DNA of 64,000 nucleotides from positions 1 to 64,000 of the forward strand of contig WNDX01000001.1 of assembly GCA_009914615.1 (NCBI GenBank). Reading direction: 5' to 3'. Source of the DNA: Herbaspirillum frisingense (GTDB lineage: Bacteria > Pseudomonadota > Gammaproteobacteria > Burkholderiales > Burkholderiaceae_D). The position numbers and the translations under genes are program-made. Below, in pieces: positions 18,751 to 27,024 of this stretch; the stretch's first letter is position 1; every line of letters starts with the position of its first letter. A model generated the notes under the pieces. It worked only from the letters and a program-made list of their open reading frames with translations, ran no database searches and was not told the DNA's origin.

Positions 18751-19689
18751 TCACCGCGCGATGCGCGGGTCGATCACGCTGTAGAGCAGATCGACGCACA
18801 GGTTGACGATCACCACCATCACGGTGGCGGCCAGCACGCCGGCCTGCACGGTGACGTAGTCGCGCTGGAAGATGGCGTCCACGATCATCTTGCCCATGCC
18901 GGGAATGCTGAAGATGCTCTCGGTGATCACCAGGCCGCCCAGCATGCCCGACACCATCAGGCCGCTGGCCGTGACCACCGGGATCATGGCGTTGCGCAGC
19001 GCGTGGCCGAGCACCACCTGCCAGTCGCGCAGGCCTTTGGAGAAGGCGGTGCGGATGTAGTCTTCGTTGAGCACTTCGAGCAGGCTGCTGCGCACCATGC
19101 GCATCAGGATGGCCGATTCGCGCAGGCCGGTGACCACCATCGGCATCAGCATCGCGATCAGGTTGGCCTGCCAGTCCTCCGACAGCGGCACGAAGCCCGA
19201 GGCCGGCAGCCAGCCCAGCTTCACCGCGAACAGGATGATGAACATCATGCCCAGCCAGAAGTGCGGCACCGACATGCCGAACAGCGCCACCAGCGTGCCT
19301 ACCGCATTGGCGATGCCGCGCGGGCGGGCGGCCGAGAGGATGCCGGCCGGCACCGCGATCACCACCGCCACCACGAAACTGCCGACGGCCAGTTCGATGG
19401 TCACCGGCAGGCGCTGCCACAGGGCCTCGGCCACCGGCGTGTTGTCGATGAAGGAGCGGCCGAGGTCGCCATGCAGCACGGCCCACACCCAGTGCCAGTA
19501 CTGCACCAGCAGGGGATCGTCGAGGCCGAGCTTGAGGCGCAGGGCGGCAGCGGCTTCCGGCGTGGCTTCCATGCCGAGGATGGCGGCCACCGGATCACCC
19601 GGCAGCACGGCCAGCAGCGAGAACACCACCATGCTGACCAGGATCAGCGTGGGGATGGAGAGCAGAAGGCGTTTCAGCAGTTTAGGCAT
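18751..19689 (-). CDS. Dipeptide ABC transporter permease, DppB type
   Basis: About 312 residues from ATG 19689 (a TTG at 19698 is the alternative). It begins MPKLLKRLLLSIPTLILVSM with LPGDPVAAILG, carries EAA loop RTAFSKGLRDWQVVLGHALR and ends LLYSVIDPRIAR. No strong ribosome binding site is visible before the ATG. The binding-protein gene ends about 76 bases upstream. Confidence 0.92.
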   Translation of the reverse strand: MPKLLKRLLLSIPTLILVSMVVFSLLAVLPGDPVAAILGMEATPEAAAALRLKLGLDDPLLVQYWHWVWAVLHGDLGRSFIDNTPVAEALWQRLPVTIELAVGSFVVAVVIAVPAGILSAARPRGIANAVGTLVALFGMSVPHFWLGMMFIILFAVKLGWLPASGFVPLSEDWQANLIAMLMPMVVTGLRESAILMRMVRSSLLEVLNEDYIRTAFSKGLRDWQVVLGHALRNAMIPVVTASGLMVSGMLGGLVITESIFSIPGMGKMIVDAIFQRDYVTVQAGVLAATVMVVIVNLCVDLLYSVIDPRIAR

Positions 19690-19765
19690 GTCTGGCAAAG
19701 AGGCTGGGCGGCGGGCTGGACGGCGGCGGCCATGACGGTCCGCCGCCTCATTGCTGCGCGGGCGC

Positions 19766-21265
19766 TTACTTGGAGACGGTAGCGGTGCGGATCACGCCGT
19801 CGGGCACGTACTGGAAGCCCTGAACCGACTTCGAGATGCCGAACAGCACGTTGTCGTGCACCAGATAGACATAGGGCACTTCCTTGACCAGCAGCGTCAT
19901 GGCCTGGTCGTACAGCGCCTTGCGCTTGGCTTGGTCGCCTTCCACGCGGGCCTTCTGCAGGATCTCATCGACTTCCTTGGTGCCGTAGTGGGAGTAGTTC
20001 AGCGAGCCGTTGGTGGTGACGAAGTCATAGATGTTCTGGTCCGGATCGGGACGGCCGCTCCAGCCCACGAACAGGCCTTCGAAGTTACCCGCCTTGCCGG
20101 CCTCGATCTGGGTCGCCAGCTCGGTCTTTTCCAGCGTCACGTTGATGCCCGCCGGGCGCAGCATGCCTTGCACCATCTGGCCGACCTGGAGTTCGTCGGG
20201 CGTGGTCGGCAGCGTCAGCTTGAAGCTGAAACCGCCTTCCTTGCCGGCCGCCTTCAGCAATTCCTTGGCGCGCGCCAGGTCCACCTTGGGCGGCACATCG
20301 GATACGCCGTTGGCGAACTGGGCCTTGGAGAAGGCCGAATGGCCGGGCGCCACCGCATTGTTATAGACCACCTTGGCGATGGCGTTGCGGTCGATCAGGA
20401 TGTCCACGGCTTCGCGCACTTCCTTCTTGTCGAAGGGCGGTTTGCCGGTATTCATGTAGAAGCCGCGGAAGCCCAGCGAGGGCTTGTTGAGCACGGTGTA
20501 CTTCGCGCCGGCGGCGATGTTGGTGATTTCCTTGTACGGGAAACGGTTGGTGATATCGACCTGGCCGCTGCGCAGATTGTTGAAGGCCACGTTCACGTCC
20601 GGCATGATCTTGTAGACCACGCCATCCACCTTGGGCAGGCCGGCCTGCCAGTAGTGGGGATTCTTTTCCAGCGTGATGGTGGCGCCCTTGAGACGGCCCT
20701 TGTAGATGAAGGGGCCGGTGCCGACCGGGTTGTTGACGTAGTCGTCGCCATACTTCTTGACCGCCGCCGGCGAGGACATCATGCCGGCGCGATCGGTGAG
20801 GATGGAGAGGAAGGGCGCGAAGGGCGTGGACAGTTCCAGCTTGATGGTGTGCTCATCCACCACGGTGTTCTTGCTGATGTATTTCAGCTCATTGCGGCGC
20901 AGGGAGACCTTTTCCTGGCCGCGCAGCAGGTTGAATTCCACCGCCTTGGCATCGAAGGGCGTGCCGTCCTGGAATGTCACGCCCTTGCGCAGGAAGAGGG
21001 TATAGGTCTTCTGGTCGTCCGAGATGGTCCAGCGCTCGGCCAGCATGGGCACGATCTTGCCTTCGCCGTCCAGATCCACCAGCTTGTCGAAGATGCTTTG
21101 ATAGACGATGCGCTCGTTGAGCATCGAGGACTGGGTCGGGTCAAGCTTGCCGGGATCGGCGTCCAGCGAAATATTGAGCGTGGCGGCCATGGCGGACCAG
21201 CCGGCGCCGGCCATCAGGGCCGAGGAAAGGGCGGACAACAGCAGACGGGGGACGCGCTTGTTCAT
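19766..21265 (-). CDS. Periplasmic dipeptide/oligopeptide-binding protein (SBP family 5)
   Basis: 499-residue binding protein with a signal peptide (basic MNKRVPR, hydrophobic core, cleavage near AMA|ATLNISLD). The family signature PVGTGPFIYKGRLKGATITL is present. The start has AAAGGA eight bases upstream. It is the first gene of the operon SBP-permease-permease-ATPase-ATPase-ggt-gntR, so the substrate is likely gamma-glutamyl or related short peptides. Confidence 0.92.
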   Translation of the reverse strand: MNKRVPRLLLSALSSALMAGAGWSAMAATLNISLDADPGKLDPTQSSMLNERIVYQSIFDKLVDLDGEGKIVPMLAERWTISDDQKTYTLFLRKGVTFQDGTPFDAKAVEFNLLRGQEKVSLRRNELKYISKNTVVDEHTIKLELSTPFAPFLSILTDRAGMMSSPAAVKKYGDDYVNNPVGTGPFIYKGRLKGATITLEKNPHYWQAGLPKVDGVVYKIMPDVNVAFNNLRSGQVDITNRFPYKEITNIAAGAKYTVLNKPSLGFRGFYMNTGKPPFDKKEVREAVDILIDRNAIAKVVYNNAVAPGHSAFSKAQFANGVSDVPPKVDLARAKELLKAAGKEGGFSFKLTLPTTPDELQVGQMVQGMLRPAGINVTLEKTELATQIEAGKAGNFEGLFVGWSGRPDPDQNIYDFVTTNGSLNYSHYGTKEVDEILQKARVEGDQAKRKALYDQAMTLLVKEVPYVYLVHDNVLFGISKSVQGFQYVPDGVIRTATVSK

Positions 21266-21334
21266 TCGGTTTTCCTTTGAAAGTACATGACGGGCTCATC
21301 GAAACCGGCTCGGCGACATCAGGGCCATCGGGCT

Positions 21335-21387
21335 AGATTAGCCGGTGAACGCCGTGACGGCAAGGTCGGATACGTGAATGTATACAT
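21335..21387 (-). promoter_or_regulatory. Putative promoter and GntR-type operator of the peptide operon
   Basis: On the minus strand TTGCCG (21358-21363) and TAATCT (21335-21340) are separated by 17 bases and could be -35 and -10 elements. Fifteen bases upstream is the perfect 10-bp palindrome ATGTATACAT (21378-21387). Short palindromes with this kind of core are typical targets of FCD-type GntR repressors, and such a regulator is encoded at the end of the same operon. Confidence 0.5.
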
Positions 21388-21399
21388 CAACGAAGACAT

Positions 21400-21850
21400 G
21401 CATTTTCCATGCCAAGGCGCCGGTGGCAGATGTTCTACCAGCGGCCGGGAAAGCGCGCCGGACATGCATGCGAAAGGGCGACCGGATGCCTGACCGCGGT
21501 GCGGCGGGTTCGGAATGGTGCGTGGAAAGTGTGCCCGGTAGGGGGCATGGATGGTGTTATTTTATTAATGATTTCCGAGTTTCCGGATGGTGATGCATCG
21601 CGGCCGGCATGCCCGCTCGGCTGGTTCCGGATCATGTCTGGAAGAAGAGGGCTCCCGCATGCCGGCGATGCCTTGTCCGGTCCAACCGCGCCGGTTTTTC
21701 TTCATTCCTGTTTTCGTTCGGACCGGGTCGCTGCGTGAGCGGCGTAGTGGAGGTGTTCTGACGTTTCAGGGTGGAGGCGCATCTTCGAGACGTTCCTGCG
21801 AATCTGGTCGATCCGAACGGGGGGGCTTGATACGGAGATGCCTCTGAAGA
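21400..21850. other. Intergenic stretch without a recognised gene
   Basis: The gap between the binding-protein gene and the TonB receptor gene holds only short frames without recognisable domains or ribosome binding sites. An AT-rich patch is seen at about 21553-21578. Apart from the promoter/operator on the left and the receptor terminator on the right I see no feature in it. Confidence 0.5.
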
Positions 21851-21856
21851 CGGCCG

Positions 21857-21892
21857 AAAAAAATGCCGCCCGGTGTAGAACCGGACGGCATT
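21857..21892 (-). terminator. Rho-independent terminator of the TonB receptor gene
   Basis: Minus strand: AATGCCGTCCGG pairs with CCGGGCGGCATT (one mismatch) around a short loop, followed by a run of seven T, about 38 bases after the receptor stop codon. Confidence 0.85.
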
Positions 21893-21929
21893 GCCGCCGA
21901 AGCCTCGTGTCGCAGCGTGCCGCGTCGTA

Positions 21930-24020
21930 TCAGAACGAGTAGCGGCCCTGGACGTAGACGGTGCGCGGCGCACCCACCAGCTTGCCCACGTTGTTGTCGG
22001 TGGTGCGGGTGAAGTAGCGGCGATCGGTCAGGTTGTTGACGCCGGCGAAGATGTCGAAGCCCTTGGCGCCCGGCACCTTCCAGTCCACCTGTGCGTTCCA
22101 CAGGCGGAAGCCCGGGATTTCGCCGGTGCCGCCGTCGGCGCTTTCGGCCACGGTGTTGGCATCATCCGCGAACTGGCGGCTCTGGTGCGTGGTGGACAGG
22201 TTGAAACCCCACGCGCCGGACTGGAACCGTGTACCCATGGTGTCGGTCAGGCGCGAGTAGAAGGCCACGTCCTTGTCGATGTTGGCACCCGACTTCTGCA
22301 GCGCGCGGGTGTAGGTGGCGTTGGCATAGACACTCCAGCCCTTGAGCATGCTCTCCTTGTCGAAGGCGTAATCGACGGCCAGTTCCACGCCGTCATGCTG
22401 GGTCTTGCCGAGGTTGCGGAAGACGGCCGGCGAGGTGCCGGGCACCGAGGCGATCTGGTTGTCGAAGTCGATGCGGAACACCGTGGCTTCGGCGCTGAGC
22501 TGGGCGCTCTTCCAGCGCGCGCCGGCTTCCATGGTCTTGGCGGTTTCCGGCGACAGGTTGCTGGAGCTGGGCGAAGTCAACTGCGTGTTCTGCACTACGC
22601 CGAACGAGGTGTTGTAGTTGGCGAACAGCGTCAGATCCTGGGTCAGCAGGTAGGCCACGTTGACCGAAGGCAGCGGCTTGTTGTTGGTGACTTCGAAGGG
22701 CGTGGTACCGCTCACGCGCGAGGTCTTGATGTGCTCGAAGCGGATGCCCGGGGTGATGCGCCACTTGCCGACCGAGATCTTGTCGTCGATGTAGGCGGCG
22801 TTGGCGTCGGTGCTGCTGGTGATGATGCTGGGCGCGGTCTGCACGCCGGTGGCGATGGTCTGGGTGTAGGTGTTGTCGTTGCCGCGCTCGCGCAGGTAGC
22901 GGTAGCCGACGGTGACGTCGTTGGTGGTGCTGCCCAGGGTGAAGCGCTGCGTGTAGCGCGGTTCGATGCCGGTGGTCTCGTAGTAGCGCGGCTGGTAGGT
23001 CAGGATGGTGTTGGCGGTATTGCTCAGGCCGCTCTGGCGCGTGCTCTGGTTGAAGTAGGTGCGGATCTCGAATTCCTGGGTATCCGACAGCGTGTTCAGA
23101 TAGCCGAGGTCGAAGCCCTTGCGGTCGCCGCTCCAGAAGTCGCGCTGGCGCGTGTTCTGGAACGGATTGGCGTTGTACTGCGCGACCGACAGGCCGCCGG
23201 CCGTGTGCGACAGCACGTCGTAGTAGTTGATCTTGCCGTAGATCTCGGAGGTCGGGCTGAGCTCGTAGCGCAGCTTCAGGGCGAAGTCGTTGACGCGCTC
23301 ATTGCTCTTGTCGCGCCAGCCGGAGCCGTCCTGGCCGGAGTAGAGCAGGGCCACGCCCAGGCCGCCTTCGGTGGTGCCGCCCAGGAAGGTGCTGTACTGG
23401 GTGCTGGAGCCGCCCTGGCCGAAGCTGTTGTAGCGCAGCGCGGCGTCGCCCGAGATGCCCGGCGTGGCCGGGATGGCGCGGGTCTTGAAGTTGATGATGC
23501 CCCCCACGTTCTGCGGGCCATAGCGCACCGCGCCGCCGCCGCGCACCACGTCCACCGATTCGATGTTGTTCAGGTTCACGGGAGCGAACGAGAGTTGCGG
23601 CTGGCCGTAAGGCGCGGAGGCCAACGGGATGCCGTCCAGCAGGATGGTGGAGCGCGGCGAGTAGCGTCCGGTCAGGCCGCGCACGCCGATGTTGAGAGCG
23701 ATCGCGCTGCCGGCGGAGCCGGAGTTGTCGGTCGCCTGCACGCCGGGGATGCGGCGCATCAGGTCGCCGATGCTGACCGCGCCGCTGCCTTCGATGTCGT
23801 CCTTTTTCACCACGGTGCGGGCGCCCGGATAGGTCTTCACGCTGTTGTCGAGGCCGGTGCCCAGCCAGTCGCCGCTGACCTGGATGGTTTCCAGGCCGCC
23901 GCCGGCGGGCGTGGTTTGCTGGGCATGGGCGATGCCGTGCAGGCAGAGCAGGGCGAGCGAGATGGCGGCGGCGCAGCGGGTGCGCTGTCCCGGCGCGGGG
24001 CGGAATGCGATTTTTGTCAT
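21930..24020 (-). CDS. TonB-dependent outer-membrane receptor, FecA-like
   Basis: 696-residue ferric-siderophore or ferric-dicitrate type receptor. Signal peptide 1-33 (cleavage after AHA). The plug domain (about 60-165) has VRGLTGRYSPRSTILLDGIP, APYGQPQLSFAPV and VRGGGAVRYGPQNVGGIINF, closely resembling the FecA plug. The rest is a beta-barrel ending in the aromatic VQGRYSF. It lacks the N-terminal signalling extension of transducers, and no sigma/anti-sigma pair is next to it. A Fur-like box lies 86 bases upstream. Exact ligand not determinable. Confidence 0.93.
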   Translation of the reverse strand: MTKIAFRPAPGQRTRCAAAISLALLCLHGIAHAQQTTPAGGGLETIQVSGDWLGTGLDNSVKTYPGARTVVKKDDIEGSGAVSIGDLMRRIPGVQATDNSGSAGSAIALNIGVRGLTGRYSPRSTILLDGIPLASAPYGQPQLSFAPVNLNNIESVDVVRGGGAVRYGPQNVGGIINFKTRAIPATPGISGDAALRYNSFGQGGSSTQYSTFLGGTTEGGLGVALLYSGQDGSGWRDKSNERVNDFALKLRYELSPTSEIYGKINYYDVLSHTAGGLSVAQYNANPFQNTRQRDFWSGDRKGFDLGYLNTLSDTQEFEIRTYFNQSTRQSGLSNTANTILTYQPRYYETTGIEPRYTQRFTLGSTTNDVTVGYRYLRERGNDNTYTQTIATGVQTAPSIITSSTDANAAYIDDKISVGKWRITPGIRFEHIKTSRVSGTTPFEVTNNKPLPSVNVAYLLTQDLTLFANYNTSFGVVQNTQLTSPSSSNLSPETAKTMEAGARWKSAQLSAEATVFRIDFDNQIASVPGTSPAVFRNLGKTQHDGVELAVDYAFDKESMLKGWSVYANATYTRALQKSGANIDKDVAFYSRLTDTMGTRFQSGAWGFNLSTTHQSRQFADDANTVAESADGGTGEIPGFRLWNAQVDWKVPGAKGFDIFAGVNNLTDRRYFTRTTDNNVGKLVGAPRTVYVQGRYSF

Positions 24021-24105
24021 GATTGAGCGGTCTGGGGAGGCATATGCACGGGCGGAGACCGTGCTGTTAAAAACGAGCCTTCTCTGTGTAAGGTCTCGTA
24101 AAGGT

Positions 24106-24124
24106 GAGAATGGTAACGATTCTT
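24106..24124. promoter_or_regulatory. Fur-like box upstream of the TonB receptor
   Basis: GAGAATGGTAACGATTCTT matches 12 of 19 positions of the classical Fur consensus and has perfect AGAAT/ATTCT arms. Its position about 86 bases upstream of an iron-type receptor start is as expected. Confidence 0.5.
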
Positions 24125-24280
24125 GTTTGAATTAACAAAATAAATTCGTTATCGGATAACACTTATCGATGGCTGGGAACGCGGCGAAAAGCCTTGTCCC
24201 GCGCGGCTGTCAATGCATCCCCAAATGTGCGCTGACGTTTTTGGGCAACGCTGCTGAAACAGCACCGACAAATTTTTTAT

Positions 24281-24300
24281 TTAAGTAGCTTGCTATTTAA
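24281..24300. promoter_or_regulatory. Palindromic operator in front of the OhrR-like gene
   Basis: TTAAGTAGCTTGCTATTTAA is a palindrome with one mismatched pair per arm (AAGTAGC/GCTATTT), 25 bases before the regulator's ATG and overlapping a TTGCTATTTAAT stretch that could be the -10 region. Three close copies lie downstream of the gene, at 24832, 24880 and 24976. Confidence 0.65.
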
Positions 24301-24325
24301 TTTTGAGATCGCTAAACTGCGACGC

Positions 24326-24787
24326 ATGAACTCGAAAACAGACAAGCGCAAGGCGGCCCCGCTACTGGATGCGCAGTTGTGCTTCGCGCTGTATTCGACC
24401 TCGCTCTCGATGAGCAAGCTGTACCGCAAGTTGCTGCGCGATCTCGGCATCACCTATTCGCAATACCTGGTGCTGATGGTGCTGTGGGAGCAGGATCAAC
24501 TGACCGTGTCCGACATCGGCGAACGCCTGGTGCTGGATTCGGCCACGCTGACGCCGCTGTTGAAGCGCATGGAAGCGCAGGGCCTGGTGACCCGCGAGCG
24601 CGCCGCCAGCGACGAGCGCCAGGTGGTGATCTCGCTGACCGCGGAAGGCAATGCCTTGCGCGAGAAGGCGGTGGAGCTGCCGCGCGAGGTACTGCGGGCG
24701 ACCGAATCGACCGCGGCCGAACTGGCGGCGATGAAGGAAGAATTGATGGAGTTGCGGGCCCGGCTGCAAAAGAATACCGGAGAGTGA
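24326..24787 (+). CDS. ohrR: MarR-family regulator of the OhrR type (one-Cys)
   Basis: 153-residue winged-helix repressor. The segment [20 protein letters not shown] then [16 protein letters not shown] is the OhrR hallmark: Cys19 corresponds to the peroxide-sensing Cys, with conserved Tyr residues nearby. No other Cys is present, so it would be a one-Cys OhrR. HTH and wing: [22 protein letters not shown] and [15 protein letters not shown] choose ATG 24326 because the earlier TTG 24290 lies inside the operator. No ohr peroxiredoxin gene adjoins it; instead a secreted alpha/beta hydrolase follows, with three operator copies in between. Confidence 0.88.
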   Translation: MNSKTDKRKAAPLLDAQLCFALYSTSLSMSKLYRKLLRDLGITYSQYLVLMVLWEQDQLTVSDIGERLVLDSATLTPLLKRMEAQGLVTRERAASDERQVVISLTAEGNALREKAVELPREVLRATESTAAELAAMKEELMELRARLQKNTGE

Positions 24788-24831
24788 CCGTGGATGCGGC
24801 TGGATCGGCGTGCGTCCATTTTTAAAGTCAA

Positions 24832-24995
24832 ATATATAGTGCGCTATTAAATAGCTTTTTATATTATTGAAAGTATCCATTAAGTAGTGTGCTATTTACA
24901 TTTTGTGAAAAATGAAAACCCAGTGCCGGCGTGCCTGTCCGGGCGGGGTTATCCCGAGAGCCAATAGCGGGATCAATAAGTAGTTTGCTATTTAA
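24832..24995. promoter_or_regulatory. Three OhrR-type palindromes upstream of the alpha/beta hydrolase
   Basis: Sites at 24832-24851 (ATATATAGTGCGCTATTAAA), 24880-24899 (TTAAGTAGTGTGCTATTTAC) and 24976-24995 (ATAAGTAGTTTGCTATTTAA) share the core TAGYKYGCTATT with the site at 24281. They lie in the 323-base gap between the regulator and the hydrolase gene, at about 116-279 bases upstream of its ATG, suggesting cooperative repression or looping. Confidence 0.6.
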
Positions 24996-25110
24996 TCGTC
25001 TTTTAGTTTTTTTGACGTCATTGAAGTTTTTGCTGCACCTGTTCCAGAACCAGCCGGCCTCGCCGGTTCCGTCGGTTTCCGACACCCCACAACCTCAAAG
25101 GAAGACAATC

Positions 25111-26130
25111 ATGAAATCGCTCAAACAACTCGCAGCAGTGGCCGCCATCGGCATGGTATTCGGCAACGCATACGCCGCCGGCGACGCCGGTGTGGAACCT
25201 ACGACCCAGGCCTTCCTGCAGGCGCTGGAAGCGAGCGGCGGCAAGCCCATCGAACAGCTCTCGCCCAAGGATGCGCGCGCCGTGCTGACCGGCGCCCAGG
25301 CCGGCGTCAAGCTGGAACTGCCCAAGGCCGACGTCTCGGAAAAGACCATCACCGCCGACGGCCAGCAGATCAAGCTGACCATCGTGCGCCCGGCCGGCGC
25401 CAAGAAGACCTTGCCGGCCTTCATGTTCTTCCACGGCGGCGGCTGGGTGCTGGGCGACTTCCCGACCCACGAACGCCTGGTGCGCGACCTGGTCGCCAAC
25501 TCCGGCGCGGTGGCGGTGTTCGTGAACTACACGCCGTCGCCTGAGGCCGGCTACGGCGTGGCGATCAACCAGGCTTATGCGGCCACCAAGTGGGTCGCCG
25601 AGCACGGCAAGGAGATCAACGTCGATGGCAAGCGCCTGGCGGTGGCCGGCAACAGCGTCGGCGGCAACATGGCGGCGGTGGTGGCCCTGATGGCCAAGGA
25701 CAAGGGCGGCCCCGCGCTGCGTGCCGAAGTGCTGCTGTGGCCGGTGACCGATGCCAACTTCGAAACCGGTTCCTACAACCAGTTCTCGAACGGCTACTTC
25801 CTGACCAAGAATATGATGAAGTGGTTCTGGGACAGCTACACCACCGACAACGCCAAGCGCCAGGAAATCTACGCGTCGCCGTTGCAAGCCAGCCCAGCCC
25901 AACTGGCCGGCCTGCCGCCGACCCTGATCCAGACCGCCGAGAAGGACGTGCTGCGCGATGAAGGCGAAGAGTACGGCCGCAAGCTGCAAGCCGCCGGCGT
26001 GGCCGTGACCAGCGTGCGCTACAACGGCATGATCCACGATTTCGGCCTGCTCAACGTGCTGGCCAAGGTGCCGGCGGTGCAGACCGCGATGCGCCAGGCC
26101 GGTGAAGAACTGAAGTTCCGCCTGAAGTAA
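25111..26130 (+). CDS. Secreted alpha/beta hydrolase (HSL-type esterase)
   Basis: 339-residue hydrolase with a signal peptide (MKSLKQLAAVAAIGMVFG, cleavage near AYA|A). Oxyanion motif HGGGW at 108-112, nucleophile Ser182 in the elbow GNSVGG, acid probably Asp279 (AEKDVLRDEGE) and His309 (MIHDF), as in the hormone-sensitive-lipase/acetyl-hydrolase family. Usual families have GDSAGG; the GNSVGG variant is noted. It acts in the periplasm or outside on an ester of unknown nature. Placement after ohrR and three shared operators suggests induction by organic hydroperoxides. A strong terminator follows. Confidence 0.88.
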   Translation: MKSLKQLAAVAAIGMVFGNAYAAGDAGVEPTTQAFLQALEASGGKPIEQLSPKDARAVLTGAQAGVKLELPKADVSEKTITADGQQIKLTIVRPAGAKKTLPAFMFFHGGGWVLGDFPTHERLVRDLVANSGAVAVFVNYTPSPEAGYGVAINQAYAATKWVAEHGKEINVDGKRLAVAGNSVGGNMAAVVALMAKDKGGPALRAEVLLWPVTDANFETGSYNQFSNGYFLTKNMMKWFWDSYTTDNAKRQEIYASPLQASPAQLAGLPPTLIQTAEKDVLRDEGEEYGRKLQAAGVAVTSVRYNGMIHDFGLLNVLAKVPAVQTAMRQAGEELKFRLK

Positions 26131-26141
26131 TCCGCCAGCGG

Positions 26142-26186
26142 AAAGAAAACGCCCCCGGACGGTTGTCGTCCGGGGGCGTTTTCTTT
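26142..26186. terminator. Bidirectional rho-independent terminator
   Basis: A long perfect stem (GAAAACGCCCCCGGACG with its complement) and a 5-base loop, with A-rich left and T-rich right flanks. It can end both the hydrolase gene (+) and the convergent carboxylesterase gene (-). Confidence 0.92.
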
Positions 26187-26205
26187 GCGGCAGAGGAAGG
26201 CGCTC

Positions 26206-26874
26206 TCAGGCCAGGATGCCGGCCAGCCAGCGGCCGATATCATCGACTTCTTCGCCGCAGACGGAATGCTGCATCGGATATTCGTGCCACGCGATCTTGT
26301 AACCGAGTTGCTCCAGCAGTTCGCGCGACTTCTCGGCACGCTCGATCACCACCACCGGGTCGAGGCGGCCGTGGGCCATGAAGATGGGCGTGTCCTGGTT
26401 GGCGGCGTGGCGCTCCTCGGCCGCCTTGGCGGCCAGCGGCAGATAGCCCGACAGGCACATCAGGCCGGCCAGTTTTTCCGGATGGCGCAGGCCGGTCTGC
26501 AGCGTCATCGCGCAGCCTTGCGAGAAACCGGCCAGCATGATGCGATGGGCCGGGATGCCGCGTGACTTTTCATTGGCGATCAGCACTTCGATGGCTTCCT
26601 GCGAGGCGCGCAGGCCGGGTTCGTCTTCGCGGCGCACCAGGTCGGGCGTGAAGATGTCGTACCAGGAGCGCATCACGTAGCCGCCGTTGATGGTGACCGG
26701 CATGGTCGGCGCGGTCGGGAACACGAAGCGGATGGGCGGGCATTGCGCCAGGTCGAGCTCGCGCACGATGGGCACGAAGTCCGAGCCGTCGGCGCCCAGG
26801 CCGTGCATCCAGATGACGGCGGCGGTGGGATTGGGGGCGGATTCGATCTGGATGGTGTCGAGCTGGGCGGCCAT
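26206..26874 (-). CDS. Carboxylesterase / phospholipase family hydrolase (alpha/beta fold)
   Basis: 222 residues from ATG 26874. A cytosolic esterase of the EstB/acyl-protein-thioesterase family: oxyanion region WMHGLGADGSDF, nucleophile Ser118 in AGFSQGCAM, Asp172 in HGRLDPVV and His203 in YPMQHSVC. The family hydrolyses short acyl esters or acylated proteins. It is convergent with the secreted hydrolase and has no operon partner; the longer upstream frame is an artefact across a gene-free gap. Confidence 0.93.
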   Translation of the reverse strand: MAAQLDTIQIESAPNPTAAVIWMHGLGADGSDFVPIVRELDLAQCPPIRFVFPTAPTMPVTINGGYVMRSWYDIFTPDLVRREDEPGLRASQEAIEVLIANEKSRGIPAHRIMLAGFSQGCAMTLQTGLRHPEKLAGLMCLSGYLPLAAKAAEERHAANQDTPIFMAHGRLDPVVVIERAEKSRELLEQLGYKIAWHEYPMQHSVCGEEVDDIGRWLAGILA

Positions 26875-26985
26875 GATGAGTGCTTGTCCTGTTATTGGAA
26901 GGTTGTGCGGCGATTTGTGCATGCCGGCTGGCGGGCGCACAATACGGCTTTGCCGAAGGTGCAAGACGACAATCATACGATGAAC

Positions 26986-27004
26986 GCCGGAGAAAATCTC
27001 CGGC
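26986..27004. promoter_or_regulatory. Short perfect hairpin in the leader of the 27025 gene
   Basis: GCCGGAGA (26986-26993), triloop AAA, TCTCCGGC (26997-27004), 20 bases before the ATG. It has no T-tract. It could affect translation of the downstream gene or protect the mRNA; function unknown. Confidence 0.4.
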
Positions 27005-27024
27005 ATGGATGATGGAGAAGGCCG

